Positions 24,793-34,392 of a stretch of 64,000 bases of DNA are shown here, one piece after another (the stretch's first letter is position 1; each line of letters starts with the position of its first letter). The notes beneath the pieces were generated by a model. It saw only the letters and a list, made by a program, of their open reading frames with translations. It searched no databases and was not told where the DNA came from. This DNA is from Rhyacophila brunnea. Its lineage: Eukaryota; Arthropoda; Insecta; Trichoptera; Rhyacophilidae. The stretch covers positions 62,001 to 126,000 of the forward strand of contig JAGYXB010000561.1 of assembly GCA_022495005.1 (NCBI GenBank), in the 5' to 3' direction. Made by a program: the position numbers and the translations under genes.

Positions 24793-25396
24793 TGTATGTA
24801 TATGTTACGCCTAATGTGTGAAATTGCGTATTACCTACATGAAATCGGCAAAATTTTGCCTATGTCATGAAAAATGCAAACCCGTTGCCTTATTCATGAA
24901 ATAGGCAAAATATCTGTCGAGTGCGTGAATTCGGCAGTAATTTTTCTGCCTAATTCATGCATAGGGGCGTCAACTTGTTCTACACAAAATGAAATAGAAT
25001 TCGTCATAGAAACGGAAACCGACAGGGTGTTTTTAGGTCTTGCCAAATTCTGTCCAAAACCAAACGCGAGAGCTTTAATTTGTATGCTGAAAAAATAAAT
25101 ATTTTATTCAAAACCAAAGTCGAAAGTTTCCCGCCCAAAATAAATATGAGGTACATTTTTAATATTATTTCACTTTTATAATATTATGTCCAATTATAAC
25201 TAATAAAACCATCCGTATTAAATTTACTTTTTCTACTGTCATGTTGACAGTTTAAGAATTCTATACCCTGCCGAATTCACTCAATCGGCAGATAATTTGC
25301 CTAATTCATGAATAAGGCAACGGGCTTCCATTTTTCATAAATTTGACAAAATTTTGCCGATTTCATATAATACGCAATTTCACAAATTCGGTTCAG
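24793..25396. mobile_element. Hairpin-chain foldback F2, copy 1
   Basis: The arms (about 24793-24965 and 25265-25396) are inverted repeats, and each arm is itself a chain of short hairpins such as GGCAAAATTTTGCC, TTGCCTTATTCATGAAATAGGCAA split by a small loop, and GGCAGTAATTTTTCTGCC. The interior around 25185-25255 (TCCAATTATAACTAATAAAA) matches 53035-53105 in reverse, so this copy is inverted relative to the one at 52880. The 74-codon frame inside is a by-product. Confidence 0.8.
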
Positions 25397-25429
25397 TTCA
25401 ATTCATAGAACAAAAAATAGTAGAATCAG

Positions 25430-26050
25430 CTTAGAGAGGCCTTCATCCAGCAGTGTATTAATCCGTTCTAATTATGATAACGATGAAATGAATATATTAT
25501 TATTGTATAAAAATGTTTGATAAATGCATCAATGTATATATGAAAGAGGAATAGAATTAGTTCTGAGACGGCTTCATCGAATAGTGGATTGATCCTGGTT
25601 CATGATGATAATGAGGATATAAATGGGTAGGTACATCAATTTTGATAGATATAGCAATTCATATGACCAAGAGGATTATTGGAATAACCTTCACCCAGCA
25701 TTGAATCCTAATAAGCATAGTGACATATATTAATTCTTCTATATTATAGTAATCACATGAATGCAAATAATGGATAATATGATGTAGGTACTTCATAGTG
25801 TGATTATGGGATGAAATAATCATAATTGACTTTTTTATTTGTCTATAAAACATGGATTTTTCTTTGGAATAACATTCATCCAGCAGTAGAATCCTAATAA
25901 GCATAGTGACACATATTAATTCTTCTATATTATAGTAACCACATGGATGCAAATAGTGGATAATAATATGACGTAGGTACTTCATAGTGCGATTATGGGA
26001 TGAAATGATCATAATTGACTTTTTTAGTTGTCTATAAAGCATGCTTTTTT
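25430..26050 (+). repeat. Tandem degenerate LINE-tail-like units
   Basis: Four related segments start near 25432, 25556, 25681 and 25866. The last two are near-identical units of about 185 bp, sharing TCCTAATAAGCATAGTGACA, TTAATTCTTCTATATTATAG and ATAATTGACTTTTTTA. The first two share the CTTCATCCAGCAGTG-like start and a TGATAATGA run. The minus-strand 127-codon frame across the last two units is a periodic artefact, repeating the same block twice. Confidence 0.65.
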
Positions 26051-28010
26051 CTTATATTGTGTAATAAAACATTTAATTCAACATTATATAACTACTATCT
26101 ATTAACGCTTTCGCTGCTGAATAGATAATGAGATTTTAATTGCCCCCTTTAAAATGCACGTTAATTACATCGATCGGCCGCCTAGTCATTACGCACCGTG
26201 TGCGTCTTCCGCGTCCAAAGTATTAATAAAATAATAAAAACGTTGTGTATTATTTACCTATAGTAAACGTCATTTTTAATTTACCTACCTACGTTGTCTT
26301 TGAATATGACAGCTAAAATAAAAGTATTTTGTCTATGGTTCAAAATGAAAATGCATGCAATTGCATACCGAAAATGATGCTCCGTCAATATTTTTTTAGG
26401 ATAATTTGATTAATCATCGTAGTTTTATATGTAGTTTTAATCTTTGATCACCATGATAATCGTTGAAATGTGGCATTATTATTAGATTTAAATAAACTCA
26501 TCGAATATTGCAAAGAGCCAAGGCAATGACGTACCTTTTAATAAATTGTTGTGTGATTTGTAACAGCCAGGATTTTCGGATTAAATATGGACAAAAATGT
26601 ATCTATAGGATAGGAAACGTATTTCTGAAAGTGATTGACTATTGTTTTTTATCCTCGTTTATAGAGACATTAAAAATATTATATTTATTATGCAATTAAC
26701 GTAAACAATGAATGCTAATAGAAATGTCACATTTTTCGATTATTTCTGCAAATTCTAAATTTGAATTCATACACGTCAAATGAACTTGTTTATATCATAA
26801 AAGAAAACAATTGAAAATCAATCATCTAATATTTCAGTTTGACAGATAAGTGGCAGTGAAGTGGTTTTGGATTATATTTTCGTAATAATTAGTGAGGAAA
26901 TATCCATTTATTTTTTGTTAAATTTCTTCGTACGCCAATGTGCTACTTACAGATTTGAATAATTTTGTGGAATATTAATTTAGATATTTTGCAATATTGA
27001 TTATATAAAAAGTATTAAACGACATTATAATCAATTTGAGGTACACGGACTGCAAGATGCGAAAATGTATGGTGACGGATATAAAACGCGATTTAAAAAT
27101 GATTTTATCTGTGATTGTGTCGAGTTTTATCAGATTGTGTCCGATTCAAATGGAAGTAGATTCGGGACTCTAAAAATTGAAGTGAATTCCTTTAATAATC
27201 AACAAAGTGGTATTTAAATAAAAAAGTTGACGTATTTTCCAAAATCTCTTAGGATAATAATATATAGGAGATCACAAAAATACCGGGAAAAGAAAAATTG
27301 TTGCCGTGTGGCTATGACATATTTCATTAAAAATGGTACGTTTAAAAAAGTTAACTTTGCATTGAGAAATTTTTAAAATTCCTAACAATCCATTAAAATA
27401 ACAGCAGTTGCCAACAGGTACGCAATATGTATCCCAACATGTATGAATAAACAACGCTATGTTTCATAAATGAAATTAAAACATCCACCAAATAACTACA
27501 AAATGACTCAATTCCGCAAAAGAAAACAACGTTGAACATGTTTTGGAGTATCTACTTATTATATCCATATAACAAATAATATAAAAATATAAGCTCAAAT
27601 CTGCAACGTTTTTGCATTATAATTCTGTCACGTTTTTGGGTCAGGTGTTCATGTCCCGCTCAAAAATCCTTTTCTTTTATTTCACGTATACTCAGTGATT
27701 TACAATTCATATTGATGCTAATACGGTGGCAATACGTTATATTCAATTTTGGGGCGTTTCAGTACTATAACCACAGGGTCTCCATAGAAAATTCTAGAAT
27801 ATGTATTTTTTTGGTTAATTAGTTTTATTTTTGACGAGGGAACACTAACATATGGGAAGTGTATTACCTTCTGGGTATAGCTGTAAGATGGTACAACTCT
27901 ACGACGACGATGGTACGACTATAAAGTAAATCAGGCTATGTATTTCTTGCTTTTTTGGTACGACAGTCATTAAGTTATACACCAAAACATAGTTTTCGTA
28001 TTTCTATCAT
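26051..28010. other. AT-rich stretch, nothing recognised
   Basis: A short GC-richer patch (about 26165-26215, with CGATCGGCCGCC) is unexplained. The 60-63-codon frames here have no features. Confidence 0.5.
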
Positions 28011-28014
28011 ATTA

Positions 28015-28245
28015 ATTAGTTCTATGGCTTAAGCATTGGCCTATAGTGTCGTGGGTACCAGGTGCAAATCCTAGGTCTGGCAAATACACATATTGTTTTT
28101 CAATTTGTGTTTGAGTCAGAGTACGGATCTAATATGTGAGCAAGCGGCTAACATCCATTTCTCGTAAAAAAAAAACTGATAATAAAAACCTCATAACCAC
28201 ATAAAAAAGGTCCATATGATCTTCTTGTTAGGATTGGATATGGTC
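28015..28245 (+). mobile_element. tRNA-derived SINE, family B
   Basis: An A-box-like TTCTATGGCTTAAGCATTGG and a B-box-like GGTGCAAATCC are followed by ACACATATTGTTTTTCAATT, GTGTTTGAGTCAGAG, GCTAACATCCATTTCTCGTA, an A9 run and CCATATGATCTTCTT. The order matches 62630-62830 and 63335-63550. Confidence 0.75.
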
Positions 28246-28790
28246 AAAAAAATAGTTCCATGTTTTGGACATTGTTTAAATTTTAAATGTTTATACGATT
28301 ACAAAAAACCTACACTGTCAGTACTTTATTAGTAGCGGTTATTTATTAGGACCACCAGACAATACATTGTGCACTAAAATCTAATTGTGTGTAAATAAAC
28401 CTGTAAGTAAGAAATGCATATTATTAGATTGCAATACCGAATGAATATATCAATACCGGTATTTCATATTGAATGCCGGTATTTTTCAAAGCGTATTATA
28501 GAAAAAAGATGTACTTATCAATACATATAACTAAAATCTATTTACTTTTCTAATCTATTTACCTTCATTTATTATGTTGACCTTTATAAATATTTATAGA
28601 TCATATAAATCGGGTCAAAATCAACGTTTGGATGTACTATATGTTGGGTCAAAAGTTATAGAATAATTCGAAATATTTGCTACGAATGTTTTCTATTTCG
28701 AAATATGTTAATAATTATATTGTTAAAAGTATATTGTTTATATTTGAGGTGTCCGTCCAATGCAACTATTGCGTTGCCATTAGTTAGCCA

Positions 28791-28938
28791 TTAGATACTA
28801 TTAGCATGTTAATTAAATATGGTAATTAATTAGTAATTAACACTGCTGAAGACGTGCTAGGCGCGTAACGATTGGAGGGCCGTTAGATATAATTAGCATG
28901 ATATTTAAATATGGTAATTAATTAGTAATTATCTGGTC
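28791..28938 (+). repeat. 92-bp direct duplication, diverged
   Basis: TTAGATACTATTAGCATG...ATGGTAATTAATTAGTAATTA at 28791 recurs at 28883 with few changes. Confidence 0.75.
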
Positions 28939-28984
28939 AGCAGTCAATGTATTTATTATTTAACTTTTGTTGGTTCAATCGATA

Positions 28985-28985
<1 letters not shown>

Positions 28986-29019
<34 letters not shown>
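28986..29019. repeat. (TA)n microsatellite
   Basis: An uninterrupted TA dinucleotide run of about 30 bp. Confidence 0.9.
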
Positions 29020-29025
<6 letters not shown>

Positions 29026-29484
29026 TTATTTTGGAAGCATAAAATTTATATACCAAATTTAATATAGAATATAGTAGTAAGTAATGAAAACATTAAATAC
29101 ATTTTCGAAAACATAAATGATTTCTTAATACCGATAATACAGGTATTTTTGATTTTTAAAACCGATATTTCCGTATTGATTTATTATTGAATACCGGTTT
29201 TCAAAAAACGGTATTACGATCCTTAGACATGACGTATGTAGAGCAAAACAATAAAGCAGCACCACAGAGCCACACGTGACTCACGAGCCATAATTTAGTG
29301 TTTACTGATACCTGAAATAAATTAAGACCGTGGCCTGATTTTTCAGGACGAGAGTAAAAACTAATTGAGATTGAAAATATGTCTCTGAAATTAAAATTCA
29401 ATTACTCTAATATTAGTGTACGCTTAAAAACAAATAAAAAAATCTGGATAAGAGATAATATAATAAAAATTTTGTGGTGTATGC

Positions 29485-29620
29485 TTACGTAAAATAGGTA
29501 TCTGTCACCATTCCTCTGGGGATTCTTACTACCCTCTGCCTTCCTTCGTTGATTGCTGCCGTGATAAATGTAGGGTTGGCTTCCAATGAGAGCTGAAGCT
29601 TAATCTTCTTTATCATATTA
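29485..29620 (-). other. Possible decayed coding fragment
   Basis: On the minus strand a frame gives KKIKLQLSLEANPTFITAAI and then NEGRQRVVRIPRGMVTD before a stop. Base composition is less AT-rich than its surroundings. It may be a retroelement scrap, but I recognise no defined domain. Confidence 0.25.
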
Positions 29621-30229
29621 TATAAACTGATGATGGTACACAGAGTGGACAAATAGCAGGTTTTTTCTGGGGTATTTCCGCCATATAATCAGCATGAAAT
29701 ATACATACTGATACGGAAGGGTATATGTTAGAGGGTTTGTTTTGACTTTAATTAAAATCATGGATTCGAAGCAAGTTAATATTAGATATATTTTACTTTT
29801 CACAAAATAATATAGGACAAAAAAAATATGTGAGAGTTTATCTAATATTTGACAAGATGTTACGGCACTTCGTTGTTAGGTTAATTTATTTACTTTATGC
29901 ACTTTCTTTGGGGTTAATTATTATTTTTTAATATCGGCTGGTAGGTATGCGCGCTTTGGTATTGCGTATTAGATTCGGATACACCATATATTCAAGTGCT
30001 ATTTGCCAATTACCTGTTATAATATTATTTTTCTTCAAGACATGCCGGCGTAGAAGTAACTGTACTTCTTCCGTTATTTAAAAAAAACGTAGAATTATTT
30101 GCTTTGTAATTGTCTATACCGGTCAGTATTCGTCGGTTGTTTCGATTACTGTACAAATTAATATTACTACAAGTGAAATATTTATTACCCTAATTCTGTC
30201 AATTACAGGAATTTTGATGATAGATTTAA

Positions 30230-30833
30230 GGCGGATCCTATATGCCAACAGATAACCTTGCGGAAAATACAAAGCTTGCAATTTGAGATTTTGTTTGATG
30301 ATTTACAATTTCAACTGTATTAATTAATAAATATGTATCTGAAAAAATTAAAAAGTTTTTTTTTTTTAATTCAAAGATAAACTTATATACCATGATAAAT
30401 AATTGTAAAAAAATGTAGTAAAATGTGAATTCATTGCAGGGTCACATCTTATTATAACATTATATTATTGTATGCTCATATTTATTATTAAAATTTAGTT
30501 TATTAAGTTTTCAATTTTTTAACGTTTAGATTTTTGACTAATTCATAGTTTTATTATTTTTTCATTTAAAAAAAACATCGATTTTAATAAAAAATATAAA
30601 TGTCTAGAATTTGAAATACTTTTTATTTATATGTAACAATTGTAATGTACTTATATGTATAATTGTAAGTTTATCTCTGAATTAAAAGAAAATTTTTTAA
30701 ATATTTTTAGATACTTACATAATATTTATTAATTAATACAGTTGAAATTGTAAATTATCAAAAAAAAATCTCAAATTGCAAGCTTCGTATTTTTTTGTTA
30801 GGTTCTCTGTTGGCATATACGATCCCCCCCCCC
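30230..30833. mobile_element. Palindromic TTAA-target element F3, copy 1, one arm deleted
   Basis: It is flanked by TTAA on both sides (30226-30229 and 30834-30837), the target of piggyBac-type transposases. The long left arm (to about 30640) matches both arms of the element at 48937. The right arm (about 30655-30833) keeps only the outer part, with TCTCAAATTGCAAGCTTCGT mirroring the left. A C-run of about 10 lies at the right end. No transposase. Confidence 0.8.
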
Positions 30834-30839
30834 TTAAGC

Positions 30840-31405
30840 ATATCTTTTCCATGGAACTTGCAACATACTTCATTTTTGTATTTCTCGTATATTATGTTTG
30901 AAAGATAGATAGCCATTGCAACATTTGTATGATAAAATACAGTAACTGTGAGACCATGGGTATAGCAAAAGTGATTCGTACTTATATTGGTGTGGTGTAC
31001 TAACTTTAAAGCAAGAATTATAAGTGAATAATACCAGGGAACTGCATATTATTTTTACTCTCCCAAATGTTGAATGATTGTAGTAGGTATACAGAATTCT
31101 AAATTAGATAATAAACGCCTTTCACCCTAAAATCTTCTGCACCAACGTCAATGTCGACTAATCGAATGTAACGGTGGTACGTGGCAGTTATAGGGAGTGA
31201 AAATAATGAAAAAATAAGCTTTGGGGGACCTAAATTCAACAGTAAATTGACTTCCGACACCATCTAGGAATCGGAAGTTAGTACAGATTATTTTTAACAT
31301 CGTGATTCAAAATTACAACAAATAGTCTCCAAACTAATGAAATTTTATATAACACCTCAATTCTATTATAAGAGAAAATTTAACCGTGGTTATTTAGAGT
31401 GATTT
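30840..31405. other. AT-rich stretch, nothing recognised
   Basis: No supported gene or repeat. Confidence 0.5.
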
Positions 31406-31408
31406 AGT

Positions 31409-32215
31409 TTATATATTATTGCTTTTCCCTCCACCACCCGCCACGTCTCCATACCCGTTATGCAGGCGTATACCGTGGCGTAACGAACGATAATCGCTGT
31501 TAAAATTTGTGCCGAAAGTGTCCCAAGGAGCAACTTCCCAAGACGTTGGTTGGCGTGCACTAGAGTGTGCGTGATCCCTACTTCCATAATATGTATTACG
31601 GTCAATTCTCGATGAGAAAAGACCTTCTCGCTCACCGTATAATGCCGCAAACTTTTTAAAAGATGAGAAATTTTTCCTAGTAGATACCAAGTCGCAATGG
31701 CCGACCGGTCCAACTGAGAGTCGGACCGACTTGAGAAGCTCTTCCCTTTCAACCAACATATGGATACATTCCCAGAGGATGTAATCGGCATCCTGCAATT
31801 CGCCACATAAGCAAGTCTGAGATTCTATTAGGCCAAGCTGACAGAGCTTGGAGGCAAAACAACCTTGTCCGGTTAAGAAATGAGAAGTCCAATGGTCTGG
31901 AGTCAATCTGGTTATCTCCATGCGCCACTTTATATCAAGAAAAAACAAATGTGTTTGTCTGCCCTTCGAAGAAGTGGTCCATCGCCCCTGCCACGCACGC
32001 AGCGCCGTGTCACACGCCAGGTCTCGTACAATAATTTTTCGAGCTCACCGGCTCATGGATTCAAAACCTAGGCCATATAAAGATACCGACAACTTCCGCC
32101 CCCAGACCTCCGAGCAAGGCGGTCATGGCACCACGGACTTGAATGTGCAGGTCTAACGGAACCACTCCAGCAAGGACAGGCAACGCGTCGGTAGAAGTCG
32201 TAAAAGCACACTGCT
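31409..32215 (-). pseudogene. R1/Jockey-like non-LTR retrotransposon ORF2, C-terminal relic
   Basis: The minus strand carries the end of a LINE polyprotein. Upstream (about 32215-32085) one frame reads QCAFTTSTDALPVLAGVVPL then DLHIQVRGAM, the start of the post-RT region, and ends at a stop. After frame changes a 179-codon open stretch (31948-31409) contains FLTGQGCFASKLCQLGL, a zinc-knuckle-like CLCGELQDADYILWEC and a hydrophilic tail. In the families I know the knuckle is C-x-C-x(7)-H-x(4)-C. Here Tyr stands where the His is expected, so zinc binding is probably lost. The RT catalytic YADD region lies further 5' and is not seen. GC content is much higher than its surroundings, which fits a later insertion. 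The 138-codon frame on the same strand is an out-of-frame shadow. Clade is inferred from the LAGV-PLDL and LTGHG-like words only. Confidence 0.8.
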
Positions 32216-32307
32216 TATAATTATAAGTTCAATTCTCATCCAGGCCAAATATGGGATTGGATTTATTGTGTGGGACAAATTATGTATGTACCAATTACCT
32301 TTATCAT

Positions 32308-32481
32308 TAATTACTCGTTTTCGGCGTTAACTAGAGCTTTTCTTTTAACGCCGTCTTATAAGCGCCGAAAAGGGTGAAAAGCTTCCAATTAAAATATTTT
32401 CAGGTATCTGAGACTTGGCGTTCACATTCAGCGGCGTTTCTAAATGCGCAACGCGAGTGGGCGTTTAGCGAAAAGTAATTA
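32308..32481. mobile_element. Small MITE candidate with GCG-rich hairpins
   Basis: TAATTACT at the left and AGTAATTA at the right are inverted, with TTTTCGGCG and GCGAAAA just inside. The interior is full of GGCGTT/AACGCC words, including TTTTCGGCG...CGCCGAAAA as a local hairpin (32327-32371). Single copy here. Confidence 0.4.
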
Positions 32482-32712
32482 CGTTATTAGTATAAATAAT
32501 TGCTGCTCAATTTATTAAGCCAACTCGTTCTTTGGCTTTCTGTTGCTATGCCGGTGTTTGGTTTGATTACCTAATCAAAAAATTAAGGAGTCGTAGACTA
32601 AAAACAATCATCATTAAAAATAATCATTAAACTAATGATAACATGAAACCATAGTCAGGCATTCAATAAAATGTTGCTTGAATAATAAATGTAAGACTTG
32701 GTTACATGTAAG

Positions 32713-33086
32713 TTGTAAGTATGCATTTCATCGTGGGACACTTATTCGTGCGCCGCAGTACGTGAAACATGAGTTCGTATAACATTTTATCAAATCACGA
32801 GTTCTTCGTTGAACATTTCACCGTGGAATACATTTGTACGCATCTTACAAAATACGGCGATTGTTTGCATATAGTACTGTTCCAGTTAGATTAACTCTAA
32901 TCTAACCTAACTTAGTAAAGACATCTCATAAAATTCGCCACATGTTGTAGCATACGTACAAATATACTCTACGGTGAAATTTTTAACGAAGAACTCGTCA
33001 TTTGATTAAATGTTACACGAACTCATGTTTCACGTACTGCGGCGCACGAATAAGTGTCCTGCGGTGAACTGTTTACGTACATATTT
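32713..33086. mobile_element. Foldback element F1 with telomere-like spacer, copy 2
   Basis: Both arms match copy 1 at 6095-6483 in the same orientation, including ATTCGTGCGCCGCAGTACGT and its complement. The spacer is shorter and keeps only CTAACCTAACTTAG (32912-32925) of the telomere-like run. Confidence 0.85.
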
Positions 33087-33278
33087 CAGGATACGTTTGG
33101 ACACAGCTTAATTAAAAAACCATTATATTATACTAACGTAGTATTATGAGAAATATACCACTACAACTACTGTTGAACAATATAATATTAATGTAATATA
33201 GTACAAAAATTTTGATGTACCTATTTAAAATACTTTATAGCAGAGTGCGTGTTGAATTATGCATCTGAAAACAATTAC

Positions 33279-33934
33279 TAGGGCCGTCAAAAACTATGTA
33301 TAGTTTTTTTTAACAATACTTCGATATTTTGGTATAAATAGTTTCCTTTTGATACCGATACCGGGATCGATACTTTATTTCGATGCTGTGGGTCTATTCC
33401 ATACAAAATGCGGCTATCGGCGGTAGTTTATCATATATATGTATTGCGGTTAATTGTTATATTAAATAACTGTCAAACCTGTCTACTTTGCTCTTAATAT
33501 TAACACAGCCAAGAGAGAGGCTGTTAAAACATAACACTCTTTGACAGTACAGACTGTTAACATTTTTTTTTTTAATTATTAATAACCATGTCCTTGTTTT
33601 TTCGTGAAGGTAGTTGTTAGTAATTTTGAACAATCACAAACATTCAGGCTTTGAGAAAAATACATAAATATTGTGTGTCCTGACCGGGAATCGAACCCAG
33701 GAACTCTCAGGTAGAAGGCAAGCGCCTTACGGTTAACATATTGTAACAATCAACAGCCTCAATACGAAATAATAAATATGATAAACTACCCTTGATAGCC
33801 GCCGATAGTAGCCTTGTGTATAGAATAGATGCGTTGATACCGATATTTTGCGATTTTTTAAAAGAAAAAATCCTCCTGTGAATAACCATCGATACTTCAA
33901 TGTATCGATACTTTCTTTCGATATGACGACCCCA
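33279..33934. mobile_element. hAT-like foldback carrying a SINE head
   Basis: Ends TAGGGCCGTCA and TGACGACCCCA are imperfect inverted repeats. The flanks ACAATTAC and GCCATTAC agree at 6 of 8 positions, a worn 8-bp duplication. Inner arms are also inverted: GCGGCTATCGGCGGTAGTTT at left against AAACTACCCTTGATAGCCGC at right, and TATCGATA-type words recur in both. A tRNA-like segment (33678-33735) sits between the arms. The 60- and 68-codon frames here are shadows of the arm. Confidence 0.65.
33678..33735 (-). mobile_element. tRNA-like SINE head, antisense
   Basis: TCCTGACCGGGAATCGAACC, then GAAGGCAAGCGCCTTAC, reads on the minus strand as an A-box-like head, a loop and a B-box GGGTTCGATTCCCGG. 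No paired acceptor stem, so it is a SINE head rather than a tRNA gene. Confidence 0.5.
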
Positions 33935-33951
33935 GCCATTACATGATTACA

Positions 33952-34392
33952 TTACTTTTTTAATTTTTTTTCCTATTGGCTATAACATATTTTCTTATAA
34001 GTGTTTTCAAAATTATGTATGTTCAATAATTAGAATGTTACATTCTTAAATCTTGTGAATTATTCGTTGAATAAAAAAATAGTTAATTAAAAATTATTAG
34101 CAGGTTCAGGTAAGTTACATAAATCTTGGAGTGATCCGTGACGTCGATTAGTAATAAAGTAATACCTACCTAGGTACTTTGATTTAAAATACAAAAGCCG
34201 ATCGCCAATAATAACTCAATTTGGAAAGTGCTTCAGAGAGTATTAAGAACTATCAGTAAAATTTGTCGCAATTAAGTATGGCGGCTGTAGCATTGTAATC
34301 TATAGGCATGGGCGCGAAACGTTTCAAAAAAAAAATAAAAAATATTTCTATTGGTTATAATATAAGTGTTTTCAAAATTATGTATGTTCAAA
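33952..34392 (+). mobile_element. SINE family C composite, copy 1
   Basis: A C-type tail (TTTTCAAAATTATGTATGTTC, to 34025) is followed by a body (ATCTTGTGAATTATTCGTTG, TACTTTGATTTAAAATACAA, GCTTCAGAGAGTATT) and a second tail (TATTTCTATTGGTTATAATA). The body and final tail match 43528-43885. The tRNA-like head is deleted here, leaving only CATGGGCGCGAA. Confidence 0.7.

Larger units (their letters stand above)
28425..29225. mobile_element. Foldback element with AATACCGG subterminal motifs
   Basis: The ends TAGATTGCAATACCG and CGGTATTACGATCCTTA are imperfect inverted repeats. AATACCGG or its complement recurs near both ends (28451-28495 and 29127-29215), like subterminal transposase sites in hAT elements. 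The interior holds a (TA)n run and a 92-bp duplication. No target duplication is clear. Confidence 0.55.

Noticed and set aside
24874..25098. 74-codon plus-strand frame
   Set aside because: Begins in an arm of foldback F2; its codons follow the hairpin repeats.
25659..26042. 127-codon minus-strand frame with internal repeat
   Set aside because: The protein repeat simply mirrors a 185-bp tandem DNA duplication in a non-coding tail. No domain is present.
31390..31806. 138-codon minus-strand frame
   Set aside because: Out-of-frame overlap with the 179-codon stretch that carries the zinc-knuckle-like motif. The plus-strand frames at 31880-32156 are also shadows.
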